A stretch of DNA of 64,000 nt from positions 124,001 through 188,000 of the forward strand of contig DAIDIE010000043.1 of NCBI GenBank assembly GCA_027459505.1, in the 5' to 3' direction. Below, in pieces: positions 9,543 to 18,858 of this stretch. Position 1 is the first letter of the stretch. Each line of letters begins with the position of its first letter. The notes under the pieces are model-generated. The model was given only the letters and a program-made list of their open reading frames with translations. It was not told where the DNA came from and ran no database searches. Source of the stretch: Acidobacteriota bacterium. GTDB taxonomy: Bacteria; Acidobacteriota; Terriglobia; Terriglobales; SCQP01. The position numbers were made by a program, and so were the translations under genes.

Positions 9543-10118
9543 TTATAGAATACCGCGTACTGCCCGATCAAGGCTGCCGGGGTCCTCCAGTCCTTCGATC
9601 CGCTCGGCGATGGTGCCATCTTTGCGGACCAGCAGAGTGGTCGGAAGTCCCGTGGCCAAACCGTAGCTGCCGGAGAGCCGGTCCTGATCCATCACTACTG
9701 GATAGGTAAGGGGTGTCTGCTTGAGGAAGCTGAGCACGTCCTGTTTATGGTCGTCTTCGGAAATACCGACGATGACCAGGCCCTTGTTGGCGTACTGCTT
9801 CTGCAACTGTTCCCAAATGGGGATCTCTTCGCGGCAAGGCCCGCACCAGGTAGCCCAGAAGTCGAGGACGACAGGGTGGCCTTTAAAAGCGGAGAGGCTA
9901 AGTTGCGTGCCCTCGGGGGTAGGCAGGCTCCAATTGGGCGCGATGCGGCCATCGATGTTGTCGCTGGTGAGCAGCGGCATTCCCGCCGTGGTTCCCGCCT
10001 TGGCCATCTGCTCGCGCCTGACGTGGGCAATGTAGACGAGACCTCCAACCACAACCAGGGTGATGATCGCCCAGTTCGTCAAGGCGTTGCGTCCGCGGAA
10101 TTTTGGTGAATCGGTCAT
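9543..10118 (-). CDS. TlpA/ResA-type membrane-anchored thioredoxin
   Basis: A 191-residue periplasmic thiol-disulfide oxidoreductase. One N-terminal anchor (WAIITLVVVGGLVYIA) precedes a thioredoxin-like domain with the redox motif WCGPC near residue 95 in FWATWCGPCREE and the cis-proline loop GLPTTLLV. Such proteins reduce apocytochrome c or disulfide-exchange partners with electrons supplied by CcdA. It lies 47 bp after ccdA on the same strand. AGAGG 4 nt before the ATG at 10118 supports that start; a start at 10160 is possible but would add 14 unrelated residues. Confidence 0.92.
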   Translation of the reverse strand: MTDSPKFRGRNALTNWAIITLVVVGGLVYIAHVRREQMAKAGTTAGMPLLTSDNIDGRIAPNWSLPTPEGTQLSLSAFKGHPVVLDFWATWCGPCREEIPIWEQLQKQYANKGLVIVGISEDDHKQDVLSFLKQTPLTYPVVMDQDRLSGSYGLATGLPTTLLVRKDGTIAERIEGLEDPGSLDRAVRGIL

Positions 10119-10165
10119 AAAACCTCTCAAGGTCCATTGATGGCGGCTGCCGGGGCTCATAGCCT

Positions 10166-10900
10166 TTACGACAGCATCTTGCTCAGTAGCGGTACCCGCG
10201 ACAGGTACCCGGAGATGATGGACAGGCTGGAGGTGAGCAAAAGCAGCCCTACCACGACCAGCAATCCGCCGGAAACCATCTCCACGGTGTGCAGATGTTT
10301 CCGGAAGCCCTTATAAAACAGCGTAAAACGATCCAGGGCAATGGCGGTCAGAAAAAACGGAATCGCCAAACCGAGGGTGTAGGTGGCCAGGAGCAGGACG
10401 CCCAGGTGAACCGATTTCTGTGTTGCGGCAAGGCCGAGAATCGTCGCCAGGACGGGCCCAATGCAAGGGGTCCAGCCCAAGGCGAAGGCGATACCAATCA
10501 CCAGTGCGCCGATTCCAGTGCCGACACCAGCCTGACTGCGCAGCCGTTTGTCGGAGTACAGCGCGGTGATTTTCAGAACGCCCAGCAGGTGCAGGCCAAA
10601 CAGAATCACCACGATTCCCATAACCTGGCCGAGAATCACGCGGTATTGCAGCAGCAAGTGTCCAATCGAGCTGGCCGCCGCCCCCAGCGAGAGAAACACC
10701 AGCGAAAAGCCCAATATAAACAGCAGGGAATTGCGCAGCAGAAGGCCGCGCCGCACGTTGGATTGTCCATCACCCTGCGCCGCCAATTGGGAAGCGGTTC
10801 CGGAGAGCATCGACACATAGCCTGGGACCAAGGGCAAAACGCATGGCGAGAGGAACGACAGAATTCCGGCCAGGAAGGCGTAGGCAAAGCTGATATGCAT
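10166..10900 (-). CDS. ccdA: CcdA-type transmembrane thiol electron transporter
   Basis: A 244-residue inner-membrane protein that carries reducing equivalents from cytoplasmic thioredoxin to periplasmic partners. About six transmembrane helices can be read. The two redox cysteines are in the hallmark SFLSPCVLPLVPGY near residue 20 and in GWTPCIGP further on, as in CcdA and the membrane domain of DsbD. It is the first gene of an operon with a TlpA-like thioredoxin, a small secreted protein and a DsbD alpha-like protein. The first ATG follows no clear ribosome binding site. Confidence 0.93.
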   Translation of the reverse strand: MHISFAYAFLAGILSFLSPCVLPLVPGYVSMLSGTASQLAAQGDGQSNVRRGLLLRNSLLFILGFSLVFLSLGAAASSIGHLLLQYRVILGQVMGIVVILFGLHLLGVLKITALYSDKRLRSQAGVGTGIGALVIGIAFALGWTPCIGPVLATILGLAATQKSVHLGVLLLATYTLGLAIPFFLTAIALDRFTLFYKGFRKHLHTVEMVSGGLLVVVGLLLLTSSLSIISGYLSRVPLLSKMLS

Positions 10901-11018
10901 AGGCGAAGCTGGCGCGAGGCCAATCCACTACAGAGTAGACGTGCCGGGCCGGTTAAGGGAAACAAAAAGTCAGGGGCTGGGCTGGGCGTGGACCGGATCT
11001 AATGGCTTTCGACGCCAC

Positions 11019-12212
11019 TCACAGCAGCGCGAAGCGGCGGGCCACGTCGCCAATGATTTCCAGCGCACGGGAGAGCTCCTGGCGCGTATGGGTTGCGGTC
11101 ACGATCGTACGCAGACGCGCTTTTCCTTCAGGTACGGTTGGATAAGCGATTCCAGTGGCCAGCACACCCGCGTCGAAAAGGACGTTGGAGAATTCCATGG
11201 CTCGCCGGCCCTCTCCTACCATGATCGGAGTGATCGGAGTTTCGCTCATGCCGGTGCTGAGGCCGAGCTCCGCCAAGCCCTGTTGGAAGTAGCGCGTATT
11301 TTCCCAGAGGCGCTCAATGCGCTCCGGCTCGGCTTCCAGAATTTCGAATGCCGCCTGACAGCTGGCGGTGACAGAAGGCGGATGCGAAGTCGAGAACAAG
11401 AACGGACGGGCTCGCAATTTGAGGAACTCGATCAGATCGGCACAGCCTGCAACATAGCCCCCCAACACCCCAATGGCCTTGGACAACGTTCCCACCTGGA
11501 TATCGACGCGTCCGTGCAGGCCGAAGTGATCCACTGTCCCCCGGCCATTCTTTCCGAGAACACCCGAGGCGTGGGCGTCATCGACCATCATGATCGCGCC
11601 GTACCGCTCGGCGACATCGCAGAGTTCGGGAAGAGGAGCGATGTCGCCATCCATGCTGAACACTCCATCGGTGATCAACAGTTTGCGGCCCGGCTGATCT
11701 TTGAGTTCCCGCAAAATCGCTTCGGCGGCTGCGACGTCCTTATGCGGGAAGACCTTGATGGTGGCCCGGGAGAGGCGTGCTCCATCGATGATGCTGGCAT
11801 GGTTGAGCTCGTCGCTGACGATGAAGTCTTCCCGCCCCAAAACCGAGCTAACCGTGCCCGCGTTGGCGGTAAAACCGCTCTGAAACACCACGGCGGCTTC
11901 GGTGTGCTTGAAGCGCGCGATATGTTCCTCCAGCTCAAGGTGAAGGCTCATCGTACCGGTAATCGTGCGAACCGCCGCGGTGCCGGCGCCCCAGTGCTTG
12001 AGCGCCTTTTCGGCCGCGGCGAGCAGCTTGGGATGGGTCGTCAGGCCGAGATAGTTGTTGGAGCTGAGGTTGATCACCTCGCGTCCGTCAAAGCGCGTCA
12101 CCGGTGTTTGTTGTGCCTGCAGCACGCGCGCATGAACGCGCAGGCCTCGCGTCTCCAGGTTCTTCAATTCCTCGCCGAGATAGCTCAGACGGCTGCTCTG
12201 TTGGGTGCTCAT
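11019..12212 (-). CDS. kbl: 2-amino-3-ketobutyrate CoA ligase (glycine C-acetyltransferase)
   Basis: A 397-residue PLP enzyme of the alpha-oxoamine synthase family, converting 2-amino-3-oxobutanoate plus CoA to glycine and acetyl-CoA. Diagnostic stretches are SSNNYLGL, the histidine in SDELNHASIIDG, VDDAHASG with the cofactor aspartate, and the PLP lysine in GTLSKAIGVLGGY. It starts 21 bp after tdh, and the pair forms the two-step threonine-to-glycine pathway. BioF-like 8-amino-7-oxononanoate synthase is the main alternative from sequence alone; the tdh neighbour decides for Kbl. Confidence 0.93.
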   Translation of the reverse strand: MSTQQSSRLSYLGEELKNLETRGLRVHARVLQAQQTPVTRFDGREVINLSSNNYLGLTTHPKLLAAAEKALKHWGAGTAAVRTITGTMSLHLELEEHIARFKHTEAAVVFQSGFTANAGTVSSVLGREDFIVSDELNHASIIDGARLSRATIKVFPHKDVAAAEAILRELKDQPGRKLLITDGVFSMDGDIAPLPELCDVAERYGAIMMVDDAHASGVLGKNGRGTVDHFGLHGRVDIQVGTLSKAIGVLGGYVAGCADLIEFLKLRARPFLFSTSHPPSVTASCQAAFEILEAEPERIERLWENTRYFQQGLAELGLSTGMSETPITPIMVGEGRRAMEFSNVLFDAGVLATGIAYPTVPEGKARLRTIVTATHTRQELSRALEIIGDVARRFALL

Positions 12213-12233
12213 GGTTTTATCGCAGGCAGAATG

Positions 12234-13292
12234 TCAGGGTTGCTGCCCATCGGGGAACAGCAGAACCTTGCCGGCTTCACCGCGCTTGAGGCGTTCCATG
12301 CCCGTGGCGAAATCGCTGAGGCGCAGCCGGTCAGTAAACAGCGGATCGAGTTGCAGACGGTCCCCGCGCAGCAGCGATTCCATTTGAAACCAAGTCTCAT
12401 ACATCCGCCGGCCGTGAATGCCCTGCACGGTAAGTCCTTTGAGAATAACCTGTTCGCTGAGATCGATCTCCAGGGGTTTGGCGGGCAGGCCGAGCAGACT
12501 GACGCGGGCGCCGGGGCGGGCAATCGCCAGGCTGGTACGAATCCCGTCAGGATGGCCGGAAAACTCGAGCGAGACATCGACGCCACCGGCGGGAATTCCT
12601 CCTGCGACCATTTCCGATTGGACGCGCGCCAGCACGTCCTCATGCGTGGGGTCTAACAACAGGTCGGCCTTCATGGCGGCGGCCAGGCGGCGACGATACG
12701 GGTTGGGTTCAATGGCAACAACGGGACCGGCGCCGCAAGCCCGGGCAACTGCAATGGCCATGAGCCCGATCGGGCCACAACCCACGATCGCAACACTTTG
12801 GCCGGCAATAGCCCCAGCCAGCACGGTATGTACAGCATTGCCCAGCGGGTCGAGCACGGCAGCATATTCAGGCCGGATGCGGGGATCCAGCTTCCAGATA
12901 TTGCTTTCCGGGATCCGCACGAACTCGGCAAAGCAGCCGTCCGCATCAACGCCCAAAATGCGCAGGTTGCGGCAGACGTGGGATTGGTCGCTGCGGCATT
13001 GCACGCATTTGCCGCAGGCGAGATGCATTTCGGCGGAGACCAGATCGCCGGCGGCCACTGTGGTTACGTCACTCCCGGCCGCTTCCACCACGCCACAAAA
13101 TTCATGTCCGAAGGTGAGCGGGGGATGAAGGCGATGTTGCGCCCAGCTATCCCATTCGTAGATGTGCAGATCGGTGCCGCAAACCGATGCCATCTTCACG
13201 CGCACCAGCACGTCGCAGGGGCCCAACCGGGGAATGGGAACTTGCAGCACCTCGGCGCCGGGCGAGCGATCGGGCTTCACCAGAGCTTGCAT
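12234..13292 (-). CDS. tdh: L-threonine 3-dehydrogenase
   Basis: A 352-residue zinc-dependent medium-chain dehydrogenase oxidising threonine to 2-amino-3-oxobutanoate with NAD. Catalytic zinc ligands are in SVCGTDLHIYEWD and GHEFCG; the structural zinc site C-G-K-C-x2-C-x7-C is complete; the coenzyme motif is VGCGPIGLMA. I chose the ATG at 13292 because the protein then begins MQALVKP, as in known Tdh; ATGs at 13319 and 13400 only add extra N-terminal residues. It is the promoter-proximal gene of a tdh-kbl operon. Confidence 0.92.
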   Translation of the reverse strand: MQALVKPDRSPGAEVLQVPIPRLGPCDVLVRVKMASVCGTDLHIYEWDSWAQHRLHPPLTFGHEFCGVVEAAGSDVTTVAAGDLVSAEMHLACGKCVQCRSDQSHVCRNLRILGVDADGCFAEFVRIPESNIWKLDPRIRPEYAAVLDPLGNAVHTVLAGAIAGQSVAIVGCGPIGLMAIAVARACGAGPVVAIEPNPYRRRLAAAMKADLLLDPTHEDVLARVQSEMVAGGIPAGGVDVSLEFSGHPDGIRTSLAIARPGARVSLLGLPAKPLEIDLSEQVILKGLTVQGIHGRRMYETWFQMESLLRGDRLQLDPLFTDRLRLSDFATGMERLKRGEAGKVLLFPDGQQP

Positions 13293-13410
13293 GGAGCGAC
13301 CTGAGGGAAGGCTGGCCATAAACCCTGACCGGCGGACGCGTTGGGCAAGGAAAGCACGCCTGCCCAAGCGGCACTGTGCTTCTGCAATCGATGCTAGCAC
13401 GCGCCAACAA

Positions 13411-13439
13411 AAGAGCGCACCCCTCTGCGGTGCGCTCTT
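13411..13439 (-). terminator. Rho-independent terminator of the BON-domain gene
   Basis: A perfect 11-bp stem (AAGAGCGCACC pairing with GGTGCGCTCTT) with a 7-nt loop lies 25 bp after the BON gene's stop codon on the minus strand. In that direction it is followed by TTTTGTT. It also separates the BON gene from the tdh promoter region. Confidence 0.85.
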
Positions 13440-13464
13440 GCGGTTCGCGAAGACTGCGGGCGCG

Positions 13465-14268
13465 CTAGCGGGCGGCGGCCTGGGTCTTTTGTCCCGCCAC
13501 CACCAGGTTGTTGGTCACGCTGAAAACCCCACCGATGCTGTTCACGGCATTGTAGGCGAGTTGTTTATCCATCTGCGACGCCACCACCCCGTCAAGCGTC
13601 ACATGGCCGTTGTTGACCAGGATGCGGATGGGGTGCGCCGGATTGTCGGCGTAGCGGCTGAGTTCGGGATTGCCGTAGATGGCACGCGCCGCCAGAAAAC
13701 GAATCTGGTCATCCATGATTGAGGTGGGAGCTACTTTGATGTTGTCGGTTACGCCACGCACGCCCTGGGTGTCGGCGATGATGTCCAGCGCCGAGTCACG
13801 ATCCGCGTAGGAGCGTACCTCGCCACCCACAGTGACGTGCCCGCTTTTCACACCCACGGTCAGGTAGTTGAACGTCTGGCCCTCGCCGATACGGTCGTAA
13901 GTGAGCCGTTCCGCCAGTTGTTTTTTTAGCTTCTGGTCGGGGATGTGCGGAGCATTGACCGCTATGCGGTCAATGACGCCATCCACAGAAGCGATCTGGC
14001 GTGCCATGTGTGCGGCCTCGATATCGTCACGGTAGCTGTTCACCGTTCCCGACAGGGTGACGACGCGGTCGGCGACGTGGGCCCGCACTCCTTTCAGGTG
14101 CGAGTTTTGGTCCAGCTTTTTTTGCAGATAGCTTTGAATGCTGGCATCGATGGCGGCAGTCTTGCTTTGCGTGGCGGCAGGGGAACTGCCCGGCATTGAG
14201 GAGCGCGGTGCCGCCCACAGCGGCAGTGTCAATCCCGCAGCCAAGGAGAGAACGAGTGCGGATCTCAT
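13465..14268 (-). CDS. Secreted BON-domain protein
   Basis: A 267-residue exported protein: a signal peptide (LVLSLAAGLTLPLWA) and three consecutive BON domains, each with the glycine-flanked core VTLSGTV, VTVGGEV and VTLDGVV. BON proteins usually sit in the periplasm and bind phospholipid or peptidoglycan, often in osmotic stress responses; the exact role here is not shown. The ATG at 14268 has a purine-rich AAGAAAGAGAG upstream and puts the signal peptide first; the frame extends to 14376 without benefit. A strong terminator follows. Confidence 0.88.
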   Translation of the reverse strand: MRSALVLSLAAGLTLPLWAAPRSSMPGSSPAATQSKTAAIDASIQSYLQKKLDQNSHLKGVRAHVADRVVTLSGTVNSYRDDIEAAHMARQIASVDGVIDRIAVNAPHIPDQKLKKQLAERLTYDRIGEGQTFNYLTVGVKSGHVTVGGEVRSYADRDSALDIIADTQGVRGVTDNIKVAPTSIMDDQIRFLAARAIYGNPELSRYADNPAHPIRILVNNGHVTLDGVVASQMDKQLAYNAVNSIGGVFSVTNNLVVAGQKTQAAAR

Positions 14269-14432
14269 GGGAAACTCTCTTTCTTTTCTTGGATTTGTCA
14301 CTTTAAGAGACGCCGCCAGCAGGGGTGAAGTTGCAGCCGCGACCCTCAATAGAGCCAGCCGCCAGAGCTCCGTCAAAGACGGTTTGGCAACTGGGGTAAA
14401 ATGGCGCGATTGTACATCACGGACGGAGGGCC

Positions 14433-14464
14433 CTGACGCCCTCCCTTCCGCACAAGGGAGTCAG
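14433..14464 (+). promoter_or_regulatory. Hairpin masking the ribosome binding site of the sugar transporter gene
   Basis: The Shine-Dalgarno sequence AAGGGAG (14454-14460) pairs perfectly with CTCCCTT (14441-14447) across a 6-nt loop. The stem is extended by CTGA (14433-14436) pairing with TCAG (14461-14464) across a 4-nt bulge. The TTG start codon is 6 nt after the Shine-Dalgarno. Such a stem would hold translation low unless melted or displaced. Confidence 0.55.
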
Positions 14465-14466
14465 CT

Positions 14467-15858
14467 TTGAATACTGCTTCTGGAACGAGCACGACACCGC
14501 CCGTCGCCAATAGTTCGGCGTCGTTCATGCTGATCGTCACCGCCCTGGTCGCGGCCACCGGCGGGTTGCTGTTCGGATACGACACCAGTGTCATCTCCGG
14601 CGCGCAGCTATACCTGACCAACGCCTTCCATCTGAGCAGCGACGTGCAATTGGAAACCGCGGTGGGAGCCGCCATTGGCGGCGCCATGCTGGGCAGCGCG
14701 TTCGCCGGTTACGCCTCCGATCGATGGGGCCGGCGCATCGTCCTGCTGATTACCGGTTTCGCCTTTGGTTTGTTCTCCCTGCTGACCGGCTACTCCCATA
14801 CCTTGACGACGTTCCTGGTGGCACGGTTTTTCGTCGGCGCCTGCATTGGCGTGGCCTCGATGGTGACTCCTCTCTACCTGGCGGAGATGTCGCCTGCCCG
14901 CTTGCGAGGCGCCCTGGTGTCGTGCAATCAGTTGGCAATCACCACCGGAATCCTGGTCGCCTATTACGTGGATGCGGCGCTGGCCAAAACCGGAAACTGG
15001 CGTTTGATGTTTAACTCCGCCGTGCTGCCCTCGGCGGTGTTATTCGTTGGCATGTTGCTGCTGCCGGAAAGCCCACGTTGGCTGGCCCGCTCCGGGCGCC
15101 AAGCGGCGGCCTTGGCCGGATTCCAGCGGCTGGGCCGCGGCGCCGAGGCGGAAGCGGAACTGCGCGATGTCGATGAGGTGCTGCGTGAGGAAAAAGCCAG
15201 CATGGCGCAGGGGTCGATCTGGTCCCGCAAAGGCCTGCGCATTGCGCTGCTGGTGGGTATCGGCCTCGCGTTTCTGCAGCAGTTTAGCGGTATCAACATC
15301 ATCATTTACTACGCCCCGGCGATTCTCAAGACGGCGGGCTACTCTTCCAACCAGGCGGCGATTTATGCCTCCACCGAAATTGGCCTGCTGAACGTGCTGG
15401 TCACCATCCTTTCCATCTTCCTGATCGACCGGCTGGGCCGGCGCTTTTTGCTGATCTTCAGTTGCGCTGGTATGGTGGCGACGTTGGCCTGGGTGGGCTA
15501 TTCCTTCCATGCCGGCGTCAAGGGCCAGCCGGTGGTCTGGGGCATGCTGGCCTACATCTTCTTTTTTGCTATCGGCATGGGACCAGTCATGTGGCTGCTG
15601 TTCTCCGAGATTTACCCCACCAACATCCGCGGTAAAGCGATGTCGATTGCCACGGTGTTTGTCTGGTTTGCGGATTGGATCGTGACCAACAGCTTCCTGA
15701 GCCTGGAGCATGCGCTGGGTCAAGCCGGCACGTTCTACTTGTTTGCGGCCATCAATCTCGGTGCGCTGCTGTTCTGCATCAAGCTGGTGCCGGAGACCAA
15801 GAACAAGTCGCTGGAGGATATCGAACGCCATTGGCTGCACCTGGGCCACCAGTCCTAG
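14467..15858 (+). CDS. MFS sugar porter
   Basis: A 463-residue twelve-helix inner-membrane sugar:proton symporter of the major facilitator sugar porter family (XylE/GalP/AraE-like). Signatures: GGLLFGYDTSVISGA in helix 1, DRWGRR in loop 2-3, the PESPRWL segment before the central loop, QQFSGINIIIYYAP in helix 7, DRLGRR in loop 8-9 and the terminal VPETKNKSLEDIE. The start is TTG with AAGGGAG 6 nt upstream, and that site lies in a hairpin. The sugar is not determined. A strong terminator follows, so the gene is monocistronic. Confidence 0.95.
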   Translation: MNTASGTSTTPPVANSSASFMLIVTALVAATGGLLFGYDTSVISGAQLYLTNAFHLSSDVQLETAVGAAIGGAMLGSAFAGYASDRWGRRIVLLITGFAFGLFSLLTGYSHTLTTFLVARFFVGACIGVASMVTPLYLAEMSPARLRGALVSCNQLAITTGILVAYYVDAALAKTGNWRLMFNSAVLPSAVLFVGMLLLPESPRWLARSGRQAAALAGFQRLGRGAEAEAELRDVDEVLREEKASMAQGSIWSRKGLRIALLVGIGLAFLQQFSGINIIIYYAPAILKTAGYSSNQAAIYASTEIGLLNVLVTILSIFLIDRLGRRFLLIFSCAGMVATLAWVGYSFHAGVKGQPVVWGMLAYIFFFAIGMGPVMWLLFSEIYPTNIRGKAMSIATVFVWFADWIVTNSFLSLEHALGQAGTFYLFAAINLGALLFCIKLVPETKNKSLEDIERHWLHLGHQS

Positions 15859-15935
15859 GCAGCGCCGCATGAGAGGCAGCGCGCCGCCGCCGCTGTAACT
15901 TTGCCGCGGCCGTTCGGCTGCAAGCTCGCCAGTGT

Positions 15936-15972
15936 GGCCGCAGTCACCGTGTGTGGCTGCGGCCCTTTGTTA
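15936..15972 (+). terminator. Rho-independent terminator after the sugar transporter
   Basis: A 12-bp stem with one G-U pair (GGCCGCAGTCAC with GTGGCTGCGGCC, loop CGTGT) is followed by CTTTGTTATTT. It lies 77 bp after the transporter's stop codon. The remaining bases up to the GH44 gene show no gene. Confidence 0.85.
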
Positions 15973-16115
15973 TTTCAGCGCCGGGGGAAGCCCGCAACCG
16001 TTCAAGTTGACCCGCCAGGAGCCGTTTGCGCAAAAGAAATGAATTGCAATCCAGTCCCGGTTGATCCACACTGCGAGACACTGTTAGGAACTACTCATCG
16101 CGGGGTGACTCGTTC

Positions 16116-18779
16116 GTGGGACATGCAAACCTTCGTGGCAGGCGCTTTCTTGGATTGTTCGCTGGTTTGGCTCTAGTGCTCGCCGGTTGCGGTGGCGGAT
16201 CGAGCCCAGCGCCCAATCCCCCCAGCACAGTCACAATTCCGGGACAGGTAACTGGCCTGACTGCAAGCGTGGTCTCTGGACAAGTGACCTTGAACTGGAC
16301 CGCCGTCACTGGCGCGACCAGCTACAACGTGGAGCGCGGGACCGCCAGTGGTGGTCCCTACACCTCGATTGCCACCCCAGCGGCAACCACCTACACCGAT
16401 ACCGGAGTCACCGCCGGCTCGGCTTACTACTACGTCGTGGCAGCGGTGAACTCGGCGGGAACTGGCGCCTTGTCCAAAGAGGCTTCGGTGAGTGTGCCGG
16501 CGCCCTCGCAAAACGTCCAAATCAACGTCGACGCCCTGAGTGATCGGCACAGCATCAGTCCGTTGGTTTATGGCGTCGACTTCCCGCCAAGTGCGGCCTA
16601 TGTCAGCGCCAGTGGCACGACCTTTGTCCGCTGGGGTGGAAACGCCTCGACCCGTTACAACTGGAAAAACTTTTATGCCAACTCGGCAGCCGACTGGTAC
16701 TTCCAGGACAACACTTTCAATGCGCTCGGGCTCAATACCAGTGGACAAGGTGCGGACTCGGTGCAGTTTGTCTCCGATGTGGTGGGGGCGGGCGCGAATG
16801 TCGTCACCACCATTCCAATGCTGAGCTGGGTGGCGCGAGGCGGCCCCCAGTACTACAGCTTCTCGGTGGCAAAATACGGCGCGCAATGCAAAACCAATCC
16901 ATATCTTGCTGACGACGGCGACGGTCTGCAGACGGACTGCAAGACGCCCGTTACCGGCAATGATCCCAATGACGCCAACGTTCCGCTGCTGGATGTGCCA
17001 GGAAGTAACGATCCCAGCGGCTCGGTTTACCGCAGTCAGTGGGTGGCTGCGCTGGCGCCGGCGTTTGGCAGCACCCCACACTTTTACGATCTGGACAACG
17101 AACCCGATATCTGGTCGGGTACGCACCGCGACGTTCACCCCAACCCGGTGACGTATAGCGAACTGCTGAGCGATGCCGTCAAAGAGGGTGGAAACGTCAA
17201 GGGTTGGGACAAGCAGGCGGTGACGTTTGCGCCCGTCTCCTGTTGCTGGTATTACTACTGGAACTCGGCAGCGGGCGGCAACGACAAGGCGGCGCACGGC
17301 AATCTGGACTTCTGGCCATGGTGGTTGAACGACATGGTGTGGGAAGGGAAGCTGGCTGGCCAGCCGCTGGTCAACGTCTTCGACTTCCACGCCTACCCGG
17401 AATTGAACTCCACCACGGGGCTCACTGCGGCTCAGGTCGACGCAATGGCGCTGCCCAGTACGCGCGGGTGGTGGGATACCAGCTATCCGAGCCAGGGGTG
17501 GATTGGCCAAAACAATGTCACCTCCATGCAGCCCTTGCCCACCCATGAGGCGCGACTGGTGCGTGCCATTGCAATGGTCAACGGCATCTCACCCGGGTTG
17601 CCGCTGAGCGTAACGGAATGGAATTTCGGCCTGACCGGCGAGGATCCGCTGCCGGTGGCACTGACAGACGCGGAGGCTTGGGGTCTGCTGGGCCAATACC
17701 AGATTTACTCCGCCGCGCGCTGGACGGCGCCCGATGCCTCCACGCCCTCGTATCAGGCATTGGAGCTGTTCCGCAATTACGACGGACAACACAGCAGCTT
17801 TGCGCCGATTTCGGTATCAGCTACCAACGACTGCGGCAGCTTCTCCAGCAATCCCTACGACTGCAGCACCTTTGCGGCGGTTGACGCCAATGGGAGCCGC
17901 ATGACGCTGCTCGTGGTGAACAAGAGCGGTAATCAGCTCAACGCCACGCTGAATCTCAGCAACTTCACTGCCACGCAGGCGACTCCCTACACACTTTCCA
18001 CGGCCAACAGCGCACAGATTCAGGCGGGAACGGCCGCGCCTTTCAGTAACTCCATGACCTTCCCGCCCATGTCGGCGACCCTGGTCGTCCTGACCGGATC
18101 AATGAGCAAGACGCCAGCCACGGAATGGGCCCTGGAACCTCCGGTTACGGGCACCAGCGACGCCAATGCCGGCATCGTCATGGCCAACAGCGGGACCACG
18201 GTAAACGTGTATCCCTCGCTGACCGGTGGCAGTGCTGGAACCGTAACCTTAAGCGGCGTGACCGCCGATGCGGGTATTACGGCAACAATCTCCCAGGCCA
18301 GCCTCTCGGCTCAGCAGGGCGGCACGGTGGGTCTCACCGTCGCGGCCGGCACACAGCCCGGGTTTTATCACTTCCAGGTGACTGGCGCCGACAGCAGCGG
18401 AGTAACCACCACCCAGGACGGACTGGTGGAAGTGGGCAATCCGCCCGCCACTCTTACCGCCTCCGGCGATCTGCAGAGCGCTCCCGCGGGCGCCAACCTC
18501 ACCCTGGGCGTGAGCGTTAATCCGGGATCCAGCGGAGCCACCGCCAGTGGAATCGACGTCCTGTTTTCCACCAGTGCGGGAACCTTGGCCGCCAGCAGCG
18601 GCGAAACGGTGGTGGGGCAATCGGCCGACGGCAGCAAGATCATTGTCACCAGCGGCGGCACTGGCGCCGCCACGGTCGTCCTGACGCTGCCTGCGACCGC
18701 CGGAACAGTGAACGTGCAGGCGGAAGGACCCTACCCCGTCGGCCATCCGGTTTACAGCTTCACCGAGACGGCGCAGTAA
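16116..18779 (+). CDS. GH44-family endoglucanase/xyloglucanase lipoprotein with FN3 domain
   Basis: An 887-residue secreted lipoprotein. The lipobox LAGC puts the lipidated cysteine at 25. A fibronectin type III domain follows (about 42-128), then a GH44 catalytic domain (about 135-640) with the acid/base glutamate in DLDNEPDIW near 328 and the nucleophile in VTEWNFG near 501. The C-terminal 230 residues are beta-rich Ig-like modules. GH44 enzymes cleave cellulose, xyloglucan or mixed glucans. The start is GTG at 16116; the nearby ATG at 16123 is out of frame. With the CE15 and GH39 genes it suggests a surface plant-polysaccharide degrading set. Confidence 0.9.
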   Translation: MGHANLRGRRFLGLFAGLALVLAGCGGGSSPAPNPPSTVTIPGQVTGLTASVVSGQVTLNWTAVTGATSYNVERGTASGGPYTSIATPAATTYTDTGVTAGSAYYYVVAAVNSAGTGALSKEASVSVPAPSQNVQINVDALSDRHSISPLVYGVDFPPSAAYVSASGTTFVRWGGNASTRYNWKNFYANSAADWYFQDNTFNALGLNTSGQGADSVQFVSDVVGAGANVVTTIPMLSWVARGGPQYYSFSVAKYGAQCKTNPYLADDGDGLQTDCKTPVTGNDPNDANVPLLDVPGSNDPSGSVYRSQWVAALAPAFGSTPHFYDLDNEPDIWSGTHRDVHPNPVTYSELLSDAVKEGGNVKGWDKQAVTFAPVSCCWYYYWNSAAGGNDKAAHGNLDFWPWWLNDMVWEGKLAGQPLVNVFDFHAYPELNSTTGLTAAQVDAMALPSTRGWWDTSYPSQGWIGQNNVTSMQPLPTHEARLVRAIAMVNGISPGLPLSVTEWNFGLTGEDPLPVALTDAEAWGLLGQYQIYSAARWTAPDASTPSYQALELFRNYDGQHSSFAPISVSATNDCGSFSSNPYDCSTFAAVDANGSRMTLLVVNKSGNQLNATLNLSNFTATQATPYTLSTANSAQIQAGTAAPFSNSMTFPPMSATLVVLTGSMSKTPATEWALEPPVTGTSDANAGIVMANSGTTVNVYPSLTGGSAGTVTLSGVTADAGITATISQASLSAQQGGTVGLTVAAGTQPGFYHFQVTGADSSGVTTTQDGLVEVGNPPATLTASGDLQSAPAGANLTLGVSVNPGSSGATASGIDVLFSTSAGTLAASSGETVVGQSADGSKIIVTSGGTGAATVVLTLPATAGTVNVQAEGPYPVGHPVYSFTETAQ

Positions 18780-18845
18780 GCCGCGGTCTCTTCAAGTACT
18801 CTGCGCGGTTTACCGGGGCTGTTATCTCACCGATTGCCCCAGCGT

Positions 18846-18851
18846 TTATCA
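18846..18851 (+). promoter_or_regulatory. Putative -10 box (TATCAT) of the aspartic protease gene
   Basis: TATCAT ends 7 nt before the ATG at 18859, with no Shine-Dalgarno sequence in between. If used, the transcript would be leaderless. Confidence 0.35.
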
Positions 18852-18858
18852 TCCTCAT

